From Mycolicibacterium tusciae (lineage in GTDB: Bacteria; Actinomycetota; Actinomycetes; Mycobacteriales; Mycobacteriaceae), in assembly GCF_002086795.1 (NCBI RefSeq), contig NZ_MVIM01000025.1, positions 1 through 46,782 on the forward strand: 46,782 bases of DNA, written 5' to 3'. Every line of letters starts with the position of its first letter. Within the stretch, counting starts at the first letter, position 1. Below are positions 33,506-42,959 of the stretch, piece after piece. The notes beneath the pieces are model-generated. The model saw nothing but the letters and a program-made list of their open reading frames with translations, had not been told where the DNA came from and did no database searches. The translations under genes and the position numbers were made by a program.

Positions 33506-34229
33506 CAGGGGTTGGGCTTCGGACGGCAGCTGCCCGATAGCGCAGCGCGAACCAGCTCAGCGTTGGTGTCGGCGGTGCGGCCATCAGGAAGTGTGAAGGT
33601 GTCTTCTAGACCGATCCGCGAGTCCAAATTGTTGTCCATTGCAAGCCTGAGCAGCGGCCAGGCGTTCGTCCCCTCACCGTGAAGCAGGATTGGCAGCCCA
33701 AGATCGGCGACACAGTCGATCATCTGCTCCACCTCGTCAATGGCCGCGTCCGCGTCTGGGTTTGTGCCTTCGATCAGAATCCTCGTGCATTCGCGCGCCC
33801 GCGTGTATCGCGAAATGATTCCGCCGCATCCTGATACCAGAGGCCGGCCTCCACGCCGATTCCCTTGTCGAGAAGGAGGTCTGCGAGTTCCGCGGCACCG
33901 GGCTCGTGCCAGTTGACCGACGCGTAATCGGGGTGACTGCCCCATTGCTCGACGTACTGCATACGTTGTCGGTGGTCGGTGACCGCCCAGATTCCGGTGG
34001 TGACTCCGACGGGCACCGCGCCACACCGTGCGCGCAACGCCTCGACCAGCGGATCGACGTGCACGGGATCGAGACTGTCTCGCCCCCCGCCATCCTTCGG
34101 GTGCACGTGGACTTCACTCGCCCCGGCTTCGAGCGATGTCTCGACGCTGGCAACGACGTCGGCCACTGTTATGGGCACGTGAGGATGGTGTCGTCGATCG
34201 TGAGGACCGTTAGGGCATACCTGCAACAT
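33502..34229 (-). pseudogene. BKACE (DUF849) beta-keto acid cleavage enzyme, frameshifted
   Basis: Two frames together make one family protein of about 242 residues. The first (from ATG 34229) has MLQVCPNGPHDR, the metal-binding HVHPKDGGGRDSL and WHEPGAAELADLLLDKGIGVEAGLWYQDAAESFRDTR. The second (from about 33815 to 33502) continues ARECTRILIEGTNPDADAAIDEVEQ, then LLHGEGTNAWPLLR and GLEDTFTLPDGR, holding the conserved Glu. The shift falls in the GC-repetitive CGCGGGCGCGCG at about 33798-33809. Intact enzymes condense beta-keto acids with acetyl-CoA. It may be a true decay event or a sequencing error. Confidence 0.75.
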
Positions 34230-34320
34230 CAAGTCAACTTTCTCGAGTCAGGTCCGGCTCACCGAATCATCTTGTGTCTCAGGCTTGTCCGAGCGGCGGG
34301 TGGCCGCGAGTGCACGGCGA

Positions 34321-34383
34321 GCAGGGGCCCCGCCGTCATCTTTACCGGGCTTTGGATAGCTCGGTTACCCCGCCGCCTTCAGC
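34321..34383. repeat. Right copy of the direct repeat, at the murJ 3' end
   Basis: It matches 32958-33021. The exact 23-base core is 34354-34376 and contains the murJ stop (34365-34367), the last codons and the immediate downstream flank. GGGG/CCCC arms around the core could form a weak hairpin. 34230-34320 holds no gene. Confidence 0.8.
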
Positions 34384-37300
34384 GTGATCTCTGCGATGTC
34401 CGAACGGTTCTCGCCGTCGACGGTGCCCAGGGTCGACACCCAGACCAACAGGTAGGACGTCGGTTCGGCGTTGTCGAGCTTGATGGTGTTCTGACCGGGC
34501 TGCAGCGAGGTGGCCGACTTCAGCACGGTCGTGTCGGTCAGCGAGGCCGGTGTCTGCGACTGCGCCGACCGGATCTCCACGGCCGTGCCCGTGCTGTTGA
34601 GGTCGATGTCGACCTCGCCGACCTTGGTGGGCTCGGGCAGTTGCAGAATGAGCCCGACACCGTTCTTGAAGTTCGGGAACGGCACCGGGTCGGTGTAGGT
34701 GTCGATCGGCCACACGGTCGTCGGGTTGCCGTCGATCGCGAGGCCGGCCTCGGCGGGTGCGTCCGCCTCGCCCTCGGGCGAAAAGACCGTCGCCGAAACG
34801 GGTTTCACGCTTTCCCCGGTACCGCCGTCGCCGGCCTCCGACGTACCGGGCGCATTGAGCCCCAGTTCGTCACCGCCGAGTCCATCGCCGACGTCGCCGA
34901 AGATCCGGGTCAGCACGGTGCCGAGCACCACCAGCGCGACGATGAGGATCGCGCCGCCGACGCTGAGCCCGATCAGCAGAGCCTTGCGGCGGCGGGCTTG
35001 TGCGTCGGGATCCTCGGGGTCTCGCTCGCGCAACCGTTGCGGCGCAGGCGCAGCCACCGGGTCGTCGACGGGCTCGATGAGCTCGGTGCGATCGGCGACC
35101 GCGGTGGCCTGCTGCAGCAGGTTCAGCAGCGTCGGCGCACTACGGATCCCGCCGCCCTCCTGCACCGCGCGCGCCGCCGCCGCCGAGATCTGGAACGGAA
35201 TCTGACGGTCGACCGAGCGCGGTTCGACCGGCTGTCCCGCGGGATCGAGTTCGGCGGACTCCAAACCGCTGCGCACGCCCGTCTCGGGCAATGGCCACTT
35301 GTTGATCAGCAGCGCGTACAGCGCGGCGCCGATACCGCGGATGTCATCTTCCGGGGTGGCATCGGGCAGCGTCGCCGGAAACGCCAGCGCGACGTCGCCC
35401 TCGATGCTCACCCGTACGCGGCTGGGGTGATCGATCGACATCGCGACACCCGCCCGGTGCGCCGCCTCAGCGGCGGCCGCCAGCGATTGAATCGCCCGCG
35501 CGCCACCAATCGGGGAGGGCGACGTCTCGGCCACCTCGGCCAGGGACCCGCCCCGGATCCACTCCGAAACCACCAGACCACCCGAACCGGTGTTCGCCAC
35601 GTCGAGCACCCGGGCCACACCGGGCATGTCCAAGCGGCTCAGCTTGAGGGTGGCGGCCAGGATCTTCTGCAACTGCTCGTCGGGCAGCGTCGCGTCCGGG
35701 TCGACGAATGTCAGCGCCACCTGGCGATCGAGCGCGGTGTCGAGCGCCTGCCAGAACTGCAGCGTCGGGGGTCCGCCGTGGAAGACGAGCAACCGATACC
35801 GGCCGCCGCCGATCACCGCGCCGGGGATCAGATGGACATCCTCATCAGACGTCGCTGCCTCAATCGGCGGCTCGCGCGGCACGTCGAAGGGCAGCGATTC
35901 GCGGGTCGGATCGCCGCCGTAGTCCGACGGCGGCCGGCCGGATGCCGGGATCGGCGCGGTGCCGTTGGGTTCCGCCGTCGAAAGGCGGGCCGTTGCGCCG
36001 AAGTCGACGGGCTCCTGCACGGTCGCCTTGAAATCGGCGGGCGACGGGGCGGCGGGGACATCAGGAGTCGGCACGTCGGGCTGGAAGTCGTCGGCGGACA
36101 CCGGGGATTCGCGGTCGTTCGGGGGCGGCGGTACCGGGATCTTCGCCGTGGCGGTGTTGTCGGGCCCGGAGCCGCCTGCGGGTTCGTTGCTCACCGCTGG
36201 TCCTTTCCCCATTCCATCCCTGACAACCTCCCCCGAGGGTTCCCGCCTTCCGACCGGCGGTGCCGGGCGCCGTATTGACGCGGACGAATTCCTCTGACGA
36301 GCGTACGTGAGGGGAGTGCCCGGCGGAGGCTGGTCGGGCAGCATTCTCGGTGGTGAGGCCTCCCTCCCTCCCCTGCCCTCCAGACGTGGGCCCAGGGTCT
36401 CGGGCACAGGTCGGGGGCGGCCCAGGCGGCGACTCACCGCAGCGAGGGCGGCCTCTGCTTCCGGCACCTTGGCCGCGAGAAGCACACCGGCGATCGTCGG
36501 CACCATGATCAGGCCGAGCACCAGCAGCCGCAGCAACGACCCGGCGCCACCCCAATTGGTGGTCAGCGACTCGAGACCGAACAGCTGGTCGACGACGTGG
36601 GCGATCAGGCCGGCGATCAGCGACGCGCAGATCGTGACGAGGATGGTGCGGACCACCTGCAGGCCGATGAGCCGTCCACCGGGCGGGTTGAGGTTCGCGC
36701 GCAGCAGAAAGTAGCCGACTATCGCGCCGACGAGGAACCCCAGCCCGTTGGCCAGGCCGAGATAGCCGGCCACCAGGTCCGGATCATCGGTGAGGTGCGG
36801 CGCGGCCACCGACGCCGCGATCTTGACGACGGTGATCACAACGATGAGAGCGATCGGCGTCCACGGCTGCTCCCGGGCGTAGAACACGCGAAGCTGAAGC
36901 AGCACCAGGGCATACGGGATCAACGTGAACGCCGACAGCGTGATCGCCATGCCGAGGTAGCCGGCGTCGACATCGCCGAAGTTCCCGTAGGCGAACAGCG
37001 CGCTGCCGATGGCCGGACCGCCGACCGTCATCATCGCCACGATCGGAATGAGCGTCACCATCGTCAGCCGGGTGGCCAACGACAGGTCGGCCAGCACCGC
37101 CGGATTGTCGTTGGCCGCGGCGTTGCGGCTCAGCCGCGGCATCACCACCGTCAACACCGTCACCCCGATCATGCCGAACGGCAGCATCAGGACGAGCCAG
37201 GTGTAGTTGTAGATCGCCGGGCCGGAAGCCGCAGCGCCACTGGCGATTCGGTTGCCGACGATCAGGCCGATCTGACTGATCAGCACGTAGAGCACCATCG

Positions 37301-38207
37301 CCGACGCCATCGCCCCGAACTGCTTCAACCGGTCATCAATGCCCCACAACGGACGCAGGCTGACCCGCTCGCGCCGCAACGCGACGAGCAGCACCACCAC
37401 CTGCGTCACCGTCCCCAGCGTCATGCCGATGCCGAGGACAAGCAGCTTCGCATTGCCCATTTGAACCGGATCCACCGAAAGCTCGCCAGGCACAACGAGA
37501 TAGAGGCCAAGCGTCGCGATCGCGACGACGTTGTTGCACACCGGGGCCCACGCGGGCGGCCCGAACACGTTGCGGGTGTTGAGGATCGCCATGAACACCG
37601 AGGAAAGCCCGTAGAACAGCACCTGCGGCAGCAGCAGATATGCGAACGCCTTGGTGAGGTCGCGGTTCACCAGAGGGTCGGCGCCGAGCATCAGCTCCAC
37701 CAGCAGCGGCGCCGACACGATGGCCAGCGCGGTGGTGAGCAGCAGCAGCGTGGTCGCCAGGGTGACCAGCCGGCGCACGAACGCCGTTCCGCCGTCGGGG
37801 TCGTCGCGTTCGGCGCGGGCGAGCACGGGCACGAAGATCGCGGTGAACGTCGCCTCCAGCACCAGCGCGGCGATGAGGTTCGGCAGTTGATAGGCCACCG
37901 AGAACGCACTGGACAGCGCGGCGCCGAGGATGGTGGCGATCAGCACGATGCGGGCGAATCCGGTGAGCCGACTGATCAGGGTCGCGAACGCCATGCCCCA
38001 CGAGCGCGAAACGACCGCGGCGTCCGACAATTCGGGGCGTCCGGCGCGACGCCTGGGTGCGGGGCCGCGGGGCAGCCGTGGCGGTGGGGCCGAACCCCTG
38101 CGAGGCGGCGGCGGTGGGGGACCGGGCACCGGATTGCGGGCGCCGACCGGCCGCGGCGGCCCGGTTCGCGATGGTGGCGTCGGGGGGCCGCCGGGGACGG
38201 GACTCAT
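34365..38207 (-). CDS. murJ: MurJ (MviN), lipid II flippase fused to a pseudokinase
   Basis: 1280 residues. A Pro-rich N terminus (1-60) precedes 14 or so membrane helices of the MATE/MurJ flippase (about 65-600), which moves lipid II across the membrane. A disordered linker leads to an intracellular pseudokinase (about 810-1060) that lacks HRD and DFG (GVAMSIDHPSRVRV instead). One membrane segment (about 1105-1128) and an extracytoplasmic discoidin-like domain follow. In mycobacteria PknB phosphorylates the pseudokinase, which then recruits FhaA. The ATG overlaps the upstream gene by four bases. The long plus-strand frames opposite it are composition artefacts. Confidence 0.95.
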   Translation of the reverse strand: MSPVPGGPPTPPSRTGPPRPVGARNPVPGPPPPPPRRGSAPPPRLPRGPAPRRRAGRPELSDAAVVSRSWGMAFATLISRLTGFARIVLIATILGAALSSAFSVAYQLPNLIAALVLEATFTAIFVPVLARAERDDPDGGTAFVRRLVTLATTLLLLTTALAIVSAPLLVELMLGADPLVNRDLTKAFAYLLLPQVLFYGLSSVFMAILNTRNVFGPPAWAPVCNNVVAIATLGLYLVVPGELSVDPVQMGNAKLLVLGIGMTLGTVTQVVVLLVALRRERVSLRPLWGIDDRLKQFGAMASAMVLYVLISQIGLIVGNRIASGAAASGPAIYNYTWLVLMLPFGMIGVTVLTVVMPRLSRNAAANDNPAVLADLSLATRLTMVTLIPIVAMMTVGGPAIGSALFAYGNFGDVDAGYLGMAITLSAFTLIPYALVLLQLRVFYAREQPWTPIALIVVITVVKIAASVAAPHLTDDPDLVAGYLGLANGLGFLVGAIVGYFLLRANLNPPGGRLIGLQVVRTILVTICASLIAGLIAHVVDQLFGLESLTTNWGGAGSLLRLLVLGLIMVPTIAGVLLAAKVPEAEAALAAVSRRLGRPRPVPETLGPRLEGRGGREASPPRMLPDQPPPGTPLTYARQRNSSASIRRPAPPVGRREPSGEVVRDGMGKGPAVSNEPAGGSGPDNTATAKIPVPPPPNDRESPVSADDFQPDVPTPDVPAAPSPADFKATVQEPVDFGATARLSTAEPNGTAPIPASGRPPSDYGGDPTRESLPFDVPREPPIEAATSDEDVHLIPGAVIGGGRYRLLVFHGGPPTLQFWQALDTALDRQVALTFVDPDATLPDEQLQKILAATLKLSRLDMPGVARVLDVANTGSGGLVVSEWIRGGSLAEVAETSPSPIGGARAIQSLAAAAEAAHRAGVAMSIDHPSRVRVSIEGDVALAFPATLPDATPEDDIRGIGAALYALLINKWPLPETGVRSGLESAELDPAGQPVEPRSVDRQIPFQISAAAARAVQEGGGIRSAPTLLNLLQQATAVADRTELIEPVDDPVAAPAPQRLRERDPEDPDAQARRRKALLIGLSVGGAILIVALVVLGTVLTRIFGDVGDGLGGDELGLNAPGTSEAGDGGTGESVKPVSATVFSPEGEADAPAEAGLAIDGNPTTVWPIDTYTDPVPFPNFKNGVGLILQLPEPTKVGEVDIDLNSTGTAVEIRSAQSQTPASLTDTTVLKSATSLQPGQNTIKLDNAEPTSYLLVWVSTLGTVDGENRSDIAEITLKAAG

Positions 38208-40624
38208 TTCTCCCCGGTCTGAGCAACCGTGTCCTCGTCGAAGCGCATCGCGACCTCGAGGGGATCGGGTCTGTCGAGGTCGGCGCGGTCGGGCTGGCCG
38301 CGGAATCGGTGCCAGAGCCTTCTGCCGACAAGCAGCGCGAGGATCGCGCCGCCGGTCAGCGTGATGAAGAACAGCACCTTGCCGTATGCGTTGGAGTGCA
38401 CTGAAAGCCGCACGGGTTCGCCGAGTGGTAGACCGTCGGCGGTGCGCAGTGCGACGTCGACGGCGACGCGCTGGGTGAAGTGCACCTCGATCGGAACCTT
38501 GAGCGGCAGGAAGCCGGGCGGCGCCACGATCTCGCCGATGTCGGTCACGGTCATGCCCGGCGGCGCATCGACGTCCAGCCGCACCCGGATCGGCACGGGA
38601 AGGTTGTTGCGCACGGCGAGGGGGAGGGGGCTGCGTTCGGTCGCCAGCGTGTAGGAGCCGCCGGGGTTGACGATGGTGACGGCGTTGAACAGGTCTTCGA
38701 CTGTGCGGCTCACCGTCGTAAGCCGTTGCTGTGCAAGGCCGTTGCGCGCATCCGGTCGCACCGACTGGCTCAGCGCGCGCAGCGAGTCCTCACGCAGCGG
38801 CGCCGTGTAGCCGTAGCCGGTGAGGCCCGTGCGTTCGTCGGTGGTCAGTGCGGTCGTCAGACCCCACAGCCGGGCCGTCACCGCCGCGATGCCGGACACC
38901 ACGGCGTCGTCGAACCGCCCGCGCGAATCCCCGAGGTTGGCTTCGGGCAGCGGCGCGATGCGCTGCGGCGGTACGGCATTGCCGTCGGTGATCACCTGGG
39001 TCAACGGGCGCGGCCGCGCCATCCCGGCGTTGATCATGGTGGCCGCCGCGGTGAGGATCGCCTGTGCGTCCGCCGGCTGTGGGCTCCACGCCATCGGCGG
39101 CATCAGGATCTCGGTGCGCGGCTCGATGTCGGGCTGCAGTGCTCGCCACATCATCGCGCCGACGGCGTCTTGCCTGCGCGCCACGTCCGAACCGTGGTGC
39201 AGCGGGACGTCCAGTGAAGGGTCGAGGTATGACGGTGCGACCGGTTCGGAACCCGCCCCGGCCAGCGCCGCGCCCACCGCGGGGTCGAACGGCGCCGCGA
39301 CGACGTTCGGCGCGTAGCGCACCGGCCGTAGTTCGGCGGGTTCTGGAGCGGCGTTCGCGCCGTCGGAATCCGAGGCCGCGACCTCGGCGGCGCCGATCGC
39401 GACGGTCTGCTCTCCGCTGCCCTGCGGGCGTGGGCCCAAGGCGGACAGCAGCTGCACCGCCGGCCCGGTGAGGGGCCCGTCGCCGATGAGGCTGGCGCCC
39501 CGGACCGACGCGATCCCGAGGATCTGGTCGACGATGTCGCCCGCGGACTTCACCGCGATGGTGGACAGTCCGGGATCACCGACCCGGTGCAGCGCGTCCA
39601 GGTCGGCCTGCGCGTAGGTGGTCGAGACGACGCACATGCGCTGCGCGAGGCCGCGGAGCCGGTTGAGCCAGGCCACGGCGGCGTCCTGGCCGTTGCCGGG
39701 ATGCGTCGGGGTGCCCGGCCCGGCGTCGGGACCGTCGTTGACGACGTAGCCGCCCGTCATGGCGTTGACGGTGACGAGCAAGTCGGGGTCGACGGCCAGA
39801 CACGTCGCGAGGCGGACGTTCCCCTCGGGATCGACCTGCGGGCCGGTGGCGAACTCGACGGCCGACAGCAGGGTGTCGAGCCGTCCACCGGGTGCCAGGG
39901 ACGTCGCGAGGTCGTCGTCGATGAACCGGATCGGCGTGGTGCCACCGGGGGCGCCCGCGGCCAGCCGCGGCCGGTCGGCGATGGGCCACAGCAGGGTCAG
40001 GCCGACCGGTTTGGAGGTGTCCGGCGGGACCACCGCCGTCAGCGCGTCGTCGGTGTCGGCGGCCGGATCGGGCGGGACGCCGAGCACCGGCAGCAGGAAC
40101 CGGGCGTCGTCGAGGCGTGCGGGCGACCCGTAGTCGGGCGTCCCGTTGACGTTCACCATCACTGGGTAGACGCCGGGCCGCTCGATGCCGAGCGATGGTT
40201 GCTCCGCGGACCGCAGCGGGTAGGACAGCGTGAACGGGACAGCGCCCCCACGCGCCAATTCTGGTGCAAGAGTGACGAATTGGGCCACAGGCTCGAACTG
40301 ATCGACGTTGCCTGCGAGGTTGGTGCGCAGCCCCGCCGATGACGTGACGGCCGCGGCGTCCTCGAGGCGCACCATCACGTCACGCACGGGACGGTCGCCG
40401 ACGTTCTCCACGATGCCGGCGACGGTCACGACGGGTTCGCTGGTCGTGGTGACGACCTCGGGGGTGACGCGGTCGATGCGCACCGTCAGGAACGGCGTCG
40501 AGCCGGGTTCACCGGCGGCGGCGAGGGGGATCGCCAGTGGCACGACGAACATCGCCAACATCCCGACCGCGAGCAACAGGCGCGCCACCGCCACAGTGGA
40601 CATGCGCGGCCCCGCCGTGATCAC
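38204..40624 (-). CDS. DUF6049 membrane protein (Rv3909-like)
   Basis: 806 residues. An N-terminal signal anchor (about 10-36) leads to a long extracytoplasmic region with Ig-like stretches (VTVAGIVENVGDRPVRDV). A C-terminal membrane segment (about 755-775, KVLFFITLTGGAILALLVG) and a short cytoplasmic tail follow. It is always found between mutT4 and murJ in mycobacteria, which suggests a role in envelope growth, but no function is known. The GTG at 40624 overlaps the mutT4 stop (GTGA); an ATG seven codons later is an alternative. Confidence 0.85.
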   Translation of the reverse strand: MITAGPRMSTVAVARLLLAVGMLAMFVVPLAIPLAAAGEPGSTPFLTVRIDRVTPEVVTTTSEPVVTVAGIVENVGDRPVRDVMVRLEDAAAVTSSAGLRTNLAGNVDQFEPVAQFVTLAPELARGGAVPFTLSYPLRSAEQPSLGIERPGVYPVMVNVNGTPDYGSPARLDDARFLLPVLGVPPDPAADTDDALTAVVPPDTSKPVGLTLLWPIADRPRLAAGAPGGTTPIRFIDDDLATSLAPGGRLDTLLSAVEFATGPQVDPEGNVRLATCLAVDPDLLVTVNAMTGGYVVNDGPDAGPGTPTHPGNGQDAAVAWLNRLRGLAQRMCVVSTTYAQADLDALHRVGDPGLSTIAVKSAGDIVDQILGIASVRGASLIGDGPLTGPAVQLLSALGPRPQGSGEQTVAIGAAEVAASDSDGANAAPEPAELRPVRYAPNVVAAPFDPAVGAALAGAGSEPVAPSYLDPSLDVPLHHGSDVARRQDAVGAMMWRALQPDIEPRTEILMPPMAWSPQPADAQAILTAAATMINAGMARPRPLTQVITDGNAVPPQRIAPLPEANLGDSRGRFDDAVVSGIAAVTARLWGLTTALTTDERTGLTGYGYTAPLREDSLRALSQSVRPDARNGLAQQRLTTVSRTVEDLFNAVTIVNPGGSYTLATERSPLPLAVRNNLPVPIRVRLDVDAPPGMTVTDIGEIVAPPGFLPLKVPIEVHFTQRVAVDVALRTADGLPLGEPVRLSVHSNAYGKVLFFITLTGGAILALLVGRRLWHRFRGQPDRADLDRPDPLEVAMRFDEDTVAQTGEK

Positions 40625-41400
40625 GGCCCTTGGCCGCAGCCGTTCGTCCGCCGAGTTGTCTTTTCGTCGGGACGACGGTTGCGGGTGTGCGAGTGCGTCT
40701 GGGCCCGTCGCCGCGGTGAGGTCCGTGGCAGCGGCGGCAACGCGGCGGGCCCGTCCGCGTGCAATCTGTCGATGAGCTCACCGGCGACCTCGGCGAGGCG
40801 GCGTTCGTCGGCGTAGGCCAGCCGCGACGGCAGCTCCTTCAGTGGCACCCAGGCCACCTCGCTGACCTCGACGTCCTCGTCGGACAGCTCTCCTTCGAGG
40901 AATCGCATCAGGTAATGGTGCACGGTTTTGTGCACTCGGCGGCCCTCGGTGACAAACCAGTAGTCGATGCTGCCCAGCGCGGCCAGCACGCTGCCCTGGA
41001 TTCCGGTCTCTTCGGCGACCTCGCGAATGGCGGTCTGTTCGGCGGTCTCACCGAGTTCGATATGGCCTTTCGGCAGCGACCAGAGCATCCGGCCGCGCCG
41101 GTCGGTGCGCCCGATGAGGGCGGCTACCTGGCCGTCTTTGGGCCCGTCGATGCCGTCGATGACGAGCCCGCCCGCCGAGGTCTCGTGGACGGTGCGCAAC
41201 CGGTCCGGTGGCCGGCGCGGACGTGACTTCTGCGGCTTGGGCTGGGCGTTTACCTGGTCCTTCGCGCCAGCGATGGCCGCGCCGGACGAGTTGTTGTGGT
41301 GTTCGGCGGGCTGGGGAGCGGACTCGGGAGGGCCTGCCGCGCGGCGGCCGCGACGTCGCCCGCGGCGCCGTCGTGGTCTTGCATGTTCGCCGTCCGACAC
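40621..41400 (-). CDS. mutT4: NUDIX hydrolase MutT4
   Basis: 259 residues. A very basic N terminus (RPRRRRGRRRGRR) and Pro-rich tail frame a NUDIX domain with the complete box GHIELGETAEQTAIREVAEETGI (about 125-147). It hydrolyses nucleoside diphosphate derivatives; mycobacterial MutT4 is counted among sanitising enzymes, with its substrate less certain than that of MutT1. The GTG at 41400 gives the conserved MSDGE start. TACTAT at 41408-41413 (minus) predicts a leaderless mRNA, in line with the missing ribosome-binding site. It heads the mutT4-DUF6049-murJ chain. Confidence 0.9.
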   Translation of the reverse strand: MSDGEHARPRRRRGRRRGRRAAGPPESAPQPAEHHNNSSGAAIAGAKDQVNAQPKPQKSRPRRPPDRLRTVHETSAGGLVIDGIDGPKDGQVAALIGRTDRRGRMLWSLPKGHIELGETAEQTAIREVAEETGIQGSVLAALGSIDYWFVTEGRRVHKTVHHYLMRFLEGELSDEDVEVSEVAWVPLKELPSRLAYADERRLAEVAGELIDRLHADGPAALPPLPRTSPRRRAQTHSHTRNRRPDEKTTRRTNGCGQGP

Positions 41401-41407
41401 CCAAGCG

Positions 41408-41473
41408 ATAGTAGCTGCCACGCAGTATCGCTCCCGCCACACTCACCGGTCGTGATGGACCCGTTGCTATTAG
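41408..41473. promoter_or_regulatory. Divergent -10 elements for mutT4 and pcnA
   Basis: TACTAT on the minus strand (41408-41413) lies eight bases before the mutT4 GTG. TATTAG on the plus strand (41468-41473) lies 12 bases before the pcnA GTG. Both spacings predict leaderless or nearly leaderless transcripts. Confidence 0.45.
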
Positions 41474-41484
41474 GGTGTCCGAAC

Positions 41485-42954
41485 GTGGCCGGATCGGGTG
41501 CTGATGCTGAACTGCTTGCCGCGGCGCAAGTTGCGCTGAACCGGCATGGCGATGTCCTGCGCCAGCTGGGCCGGGTGTTCGCTGACGCGGGGCACGAACT
41601 CTTCCTCGTCGGCGGCAGCGTGCGCGATGCCTTGCTGGGCCGTCTGGGCAACGACCTCGACTTCACCACCGATGCGCGGCCGGAGCAGCTGCAGGCGATG
41701 CTGCGCGGGTGGGCCGACGCGCTATGGGACACCGGCATCGAGTTCGGAACGATCGGGGTCGGCAAGGGCGACGACCGCCTGGAGATCACCACGTTTCGTG
41801 CCGACACCTACGACCAGGTGTCACGCAACCCGGAGGTGCGGTTCGGCGACCGCCTCGAGGACGATCTGGTACGCCGCGATTTCACGTCGAACGCGATGGC
41901 CGTGCGCATCGACCCCAATGGCCCAGGCGGTCTTGGACAATTTCACGATCCCCTCGGCGGCCTGGCGGCGGTGCAGGCCAAGGTTTTGGATACGCCTGCG
42001 GCGCCGGAGATCTCGTTCGGGGACGACCCGCTGCGGATGCTGCGCGCGGCCCGGTTCGTCTCGCAGCTCGGGTTCACCGTTGCGCCGAGGGTAGTGGAGG
42101 CGCTCGTCGAGATGGCACCTCAGTTGCAGCGCATCTCCGCCGAACGCGTGGCCGCCGAACTGGACAAGCTGCTGCTGGGCGCGGACCCGGTCGCCGGTAT
42201 CGACCTGATGGTGCAGAGCGGGCTTGGCGACGTGGTGCTGCCGGAGGTCGGCGGCATGCGGATGGCGATCGACGAACACCATCAGCACAAAGACGTCTAC
42301 TGGCATTCGTTGACGGTGCTGCGGCAGGCGATCGACCTGGAATCGGACGGCCCAGATCTGGTGTTGCGCTGGGCAGCGCTGCTGCACGACATCGGCAAGC
42401 CGTCCACGCGCAGGCACGAAGCCGACGGCGGGGTGAGCTTTCACCACCACGAGGTGGTGGGCGCCAAGATGGCGCGCAAGCGGATGCGCGCGCTGAAGTA
42501 CTCCAAGCAGATGATCGAGGACGTCTCGCAGCTGGTCTATCTGCACCTGCGGTTCCACGGTTACGCCGACGGCAATGGGACAGGCAGGTGGAGCGATTCG
42601 GCAGTGCGGCGCTACGTCACCGACGCCGGCCCGTTGTTGCCGAGACTGCACAAGCTGGTTCGCGCCGACTGCACGACCCGCAACAAGCGGCGCGCGGCGC
42701 GCCTGCAGGCGGCCTACGACGATCTCGAGGCGCGCATCGCCGAGCTTGCCGCAAAGGAGGATCTGGCGCGCGTGCGGCCGGATCTGGACGGCAACGAGAT
42801 CATGCGGCTACTCGACATCCCGGCCGGGCCACAGGTCGGCGAGGCGTGGCGGTATCTCAAGGAGCTCCGACTCGACCGCGGCCCGCTGTCACATGACGAA
42901 GCCGTCGAGGAATTGACCAGATGGTGGAACGCGCGGGGCGACCAGACCGTCTGA
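41485..42954 (+). CDS. pcnA: PcnA, CCA tRNA nucleotidyltransferase / poly(A) polymerase family
   Basis: 489 residues. The class II nucleotidyltransferase core has LVGGSVRDALLGR and DLDFTTDA (catalytic Asp pair), then DLVRRDFTSNAMAV and DDPLRMLRAARFVSQLGF. An HD domain with LLHDIGKP and HHHEVVGAKMARKRM follows. It adds or repairs tRNA 3' CCA ends, which matters here because the tRNAs in this window lack encoded CCA. GTG 41485 gives the same N-terminal length as the M. tuberculosis protein; ATG 41455 is an alternative. Confidence 0.93.
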   Translation: MAGSGADAELLAAAQVALNRHGDVLRQLGRVFADAGHELFLVGGSVRDALLGRLGNDLDFTTDARPEQLQAMLRGWADALWDTGIEFGTIGVGKGDDRLEITTFRADTYDQVSRNPEVRFGDRLEDDLVRRDFTSNAMAVRIDPNGPGGLGQFHDPLGGLAAVQAKVLDTPAAPEISFGDDPLRMLRAARFVSQLGFTVAPRVVEALVEMAPQLQRISAERVAAELDKLLLGADPVAGIDLMVQSGLGDVVLPEVGGMRMAIDEHHQHKDVYWHSLTVLRQAIDLESDGPDLVLRWAALLHDIGKPSTRRHEADGGVSFHHHEVVGAKMARKRMRALKYSKQMIEDVSQLVYLHLRFHGYADGNGTGRWSDSAVRRYVTDAGPLLPRLHKLVRADCTTRNKRRAARLQAAYDDLEARIAELAAKEDLARVRPDLDGNEIMRLLDIPAGPQVGEAWRYLKELRLDRGPLSHDEAVEELTRWWNARGDQTV

Positions 42955-42959
42955 TCGGT

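Noticed and set aside
32958..34383. Insert flanked by repeats read as a transposon
   Set aside because: There is no transposase or integrase and no terminal inverted repeats. The flanking repeats are murJ-derived and diverged, so it is not a simple IS or target-site duplication.
33906..36278. 790-codon plus-strand open frame opposite murJ
   Set aside because: It mirrors murJ codon usage in a high-GC sequence, has Arg/Gly/His-rich composition with no family motif, and spans unrelated regions including the repeat and the BKACE remnant.
36597..38222. 541-codon plus-strand open frame opposite the MurJ membrane domain
   Set aside because: The product is a charged Arg/His/Gln-rich string, the expected antisense of hydrophobic codons. 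There is no ribosome-binding site or homology.
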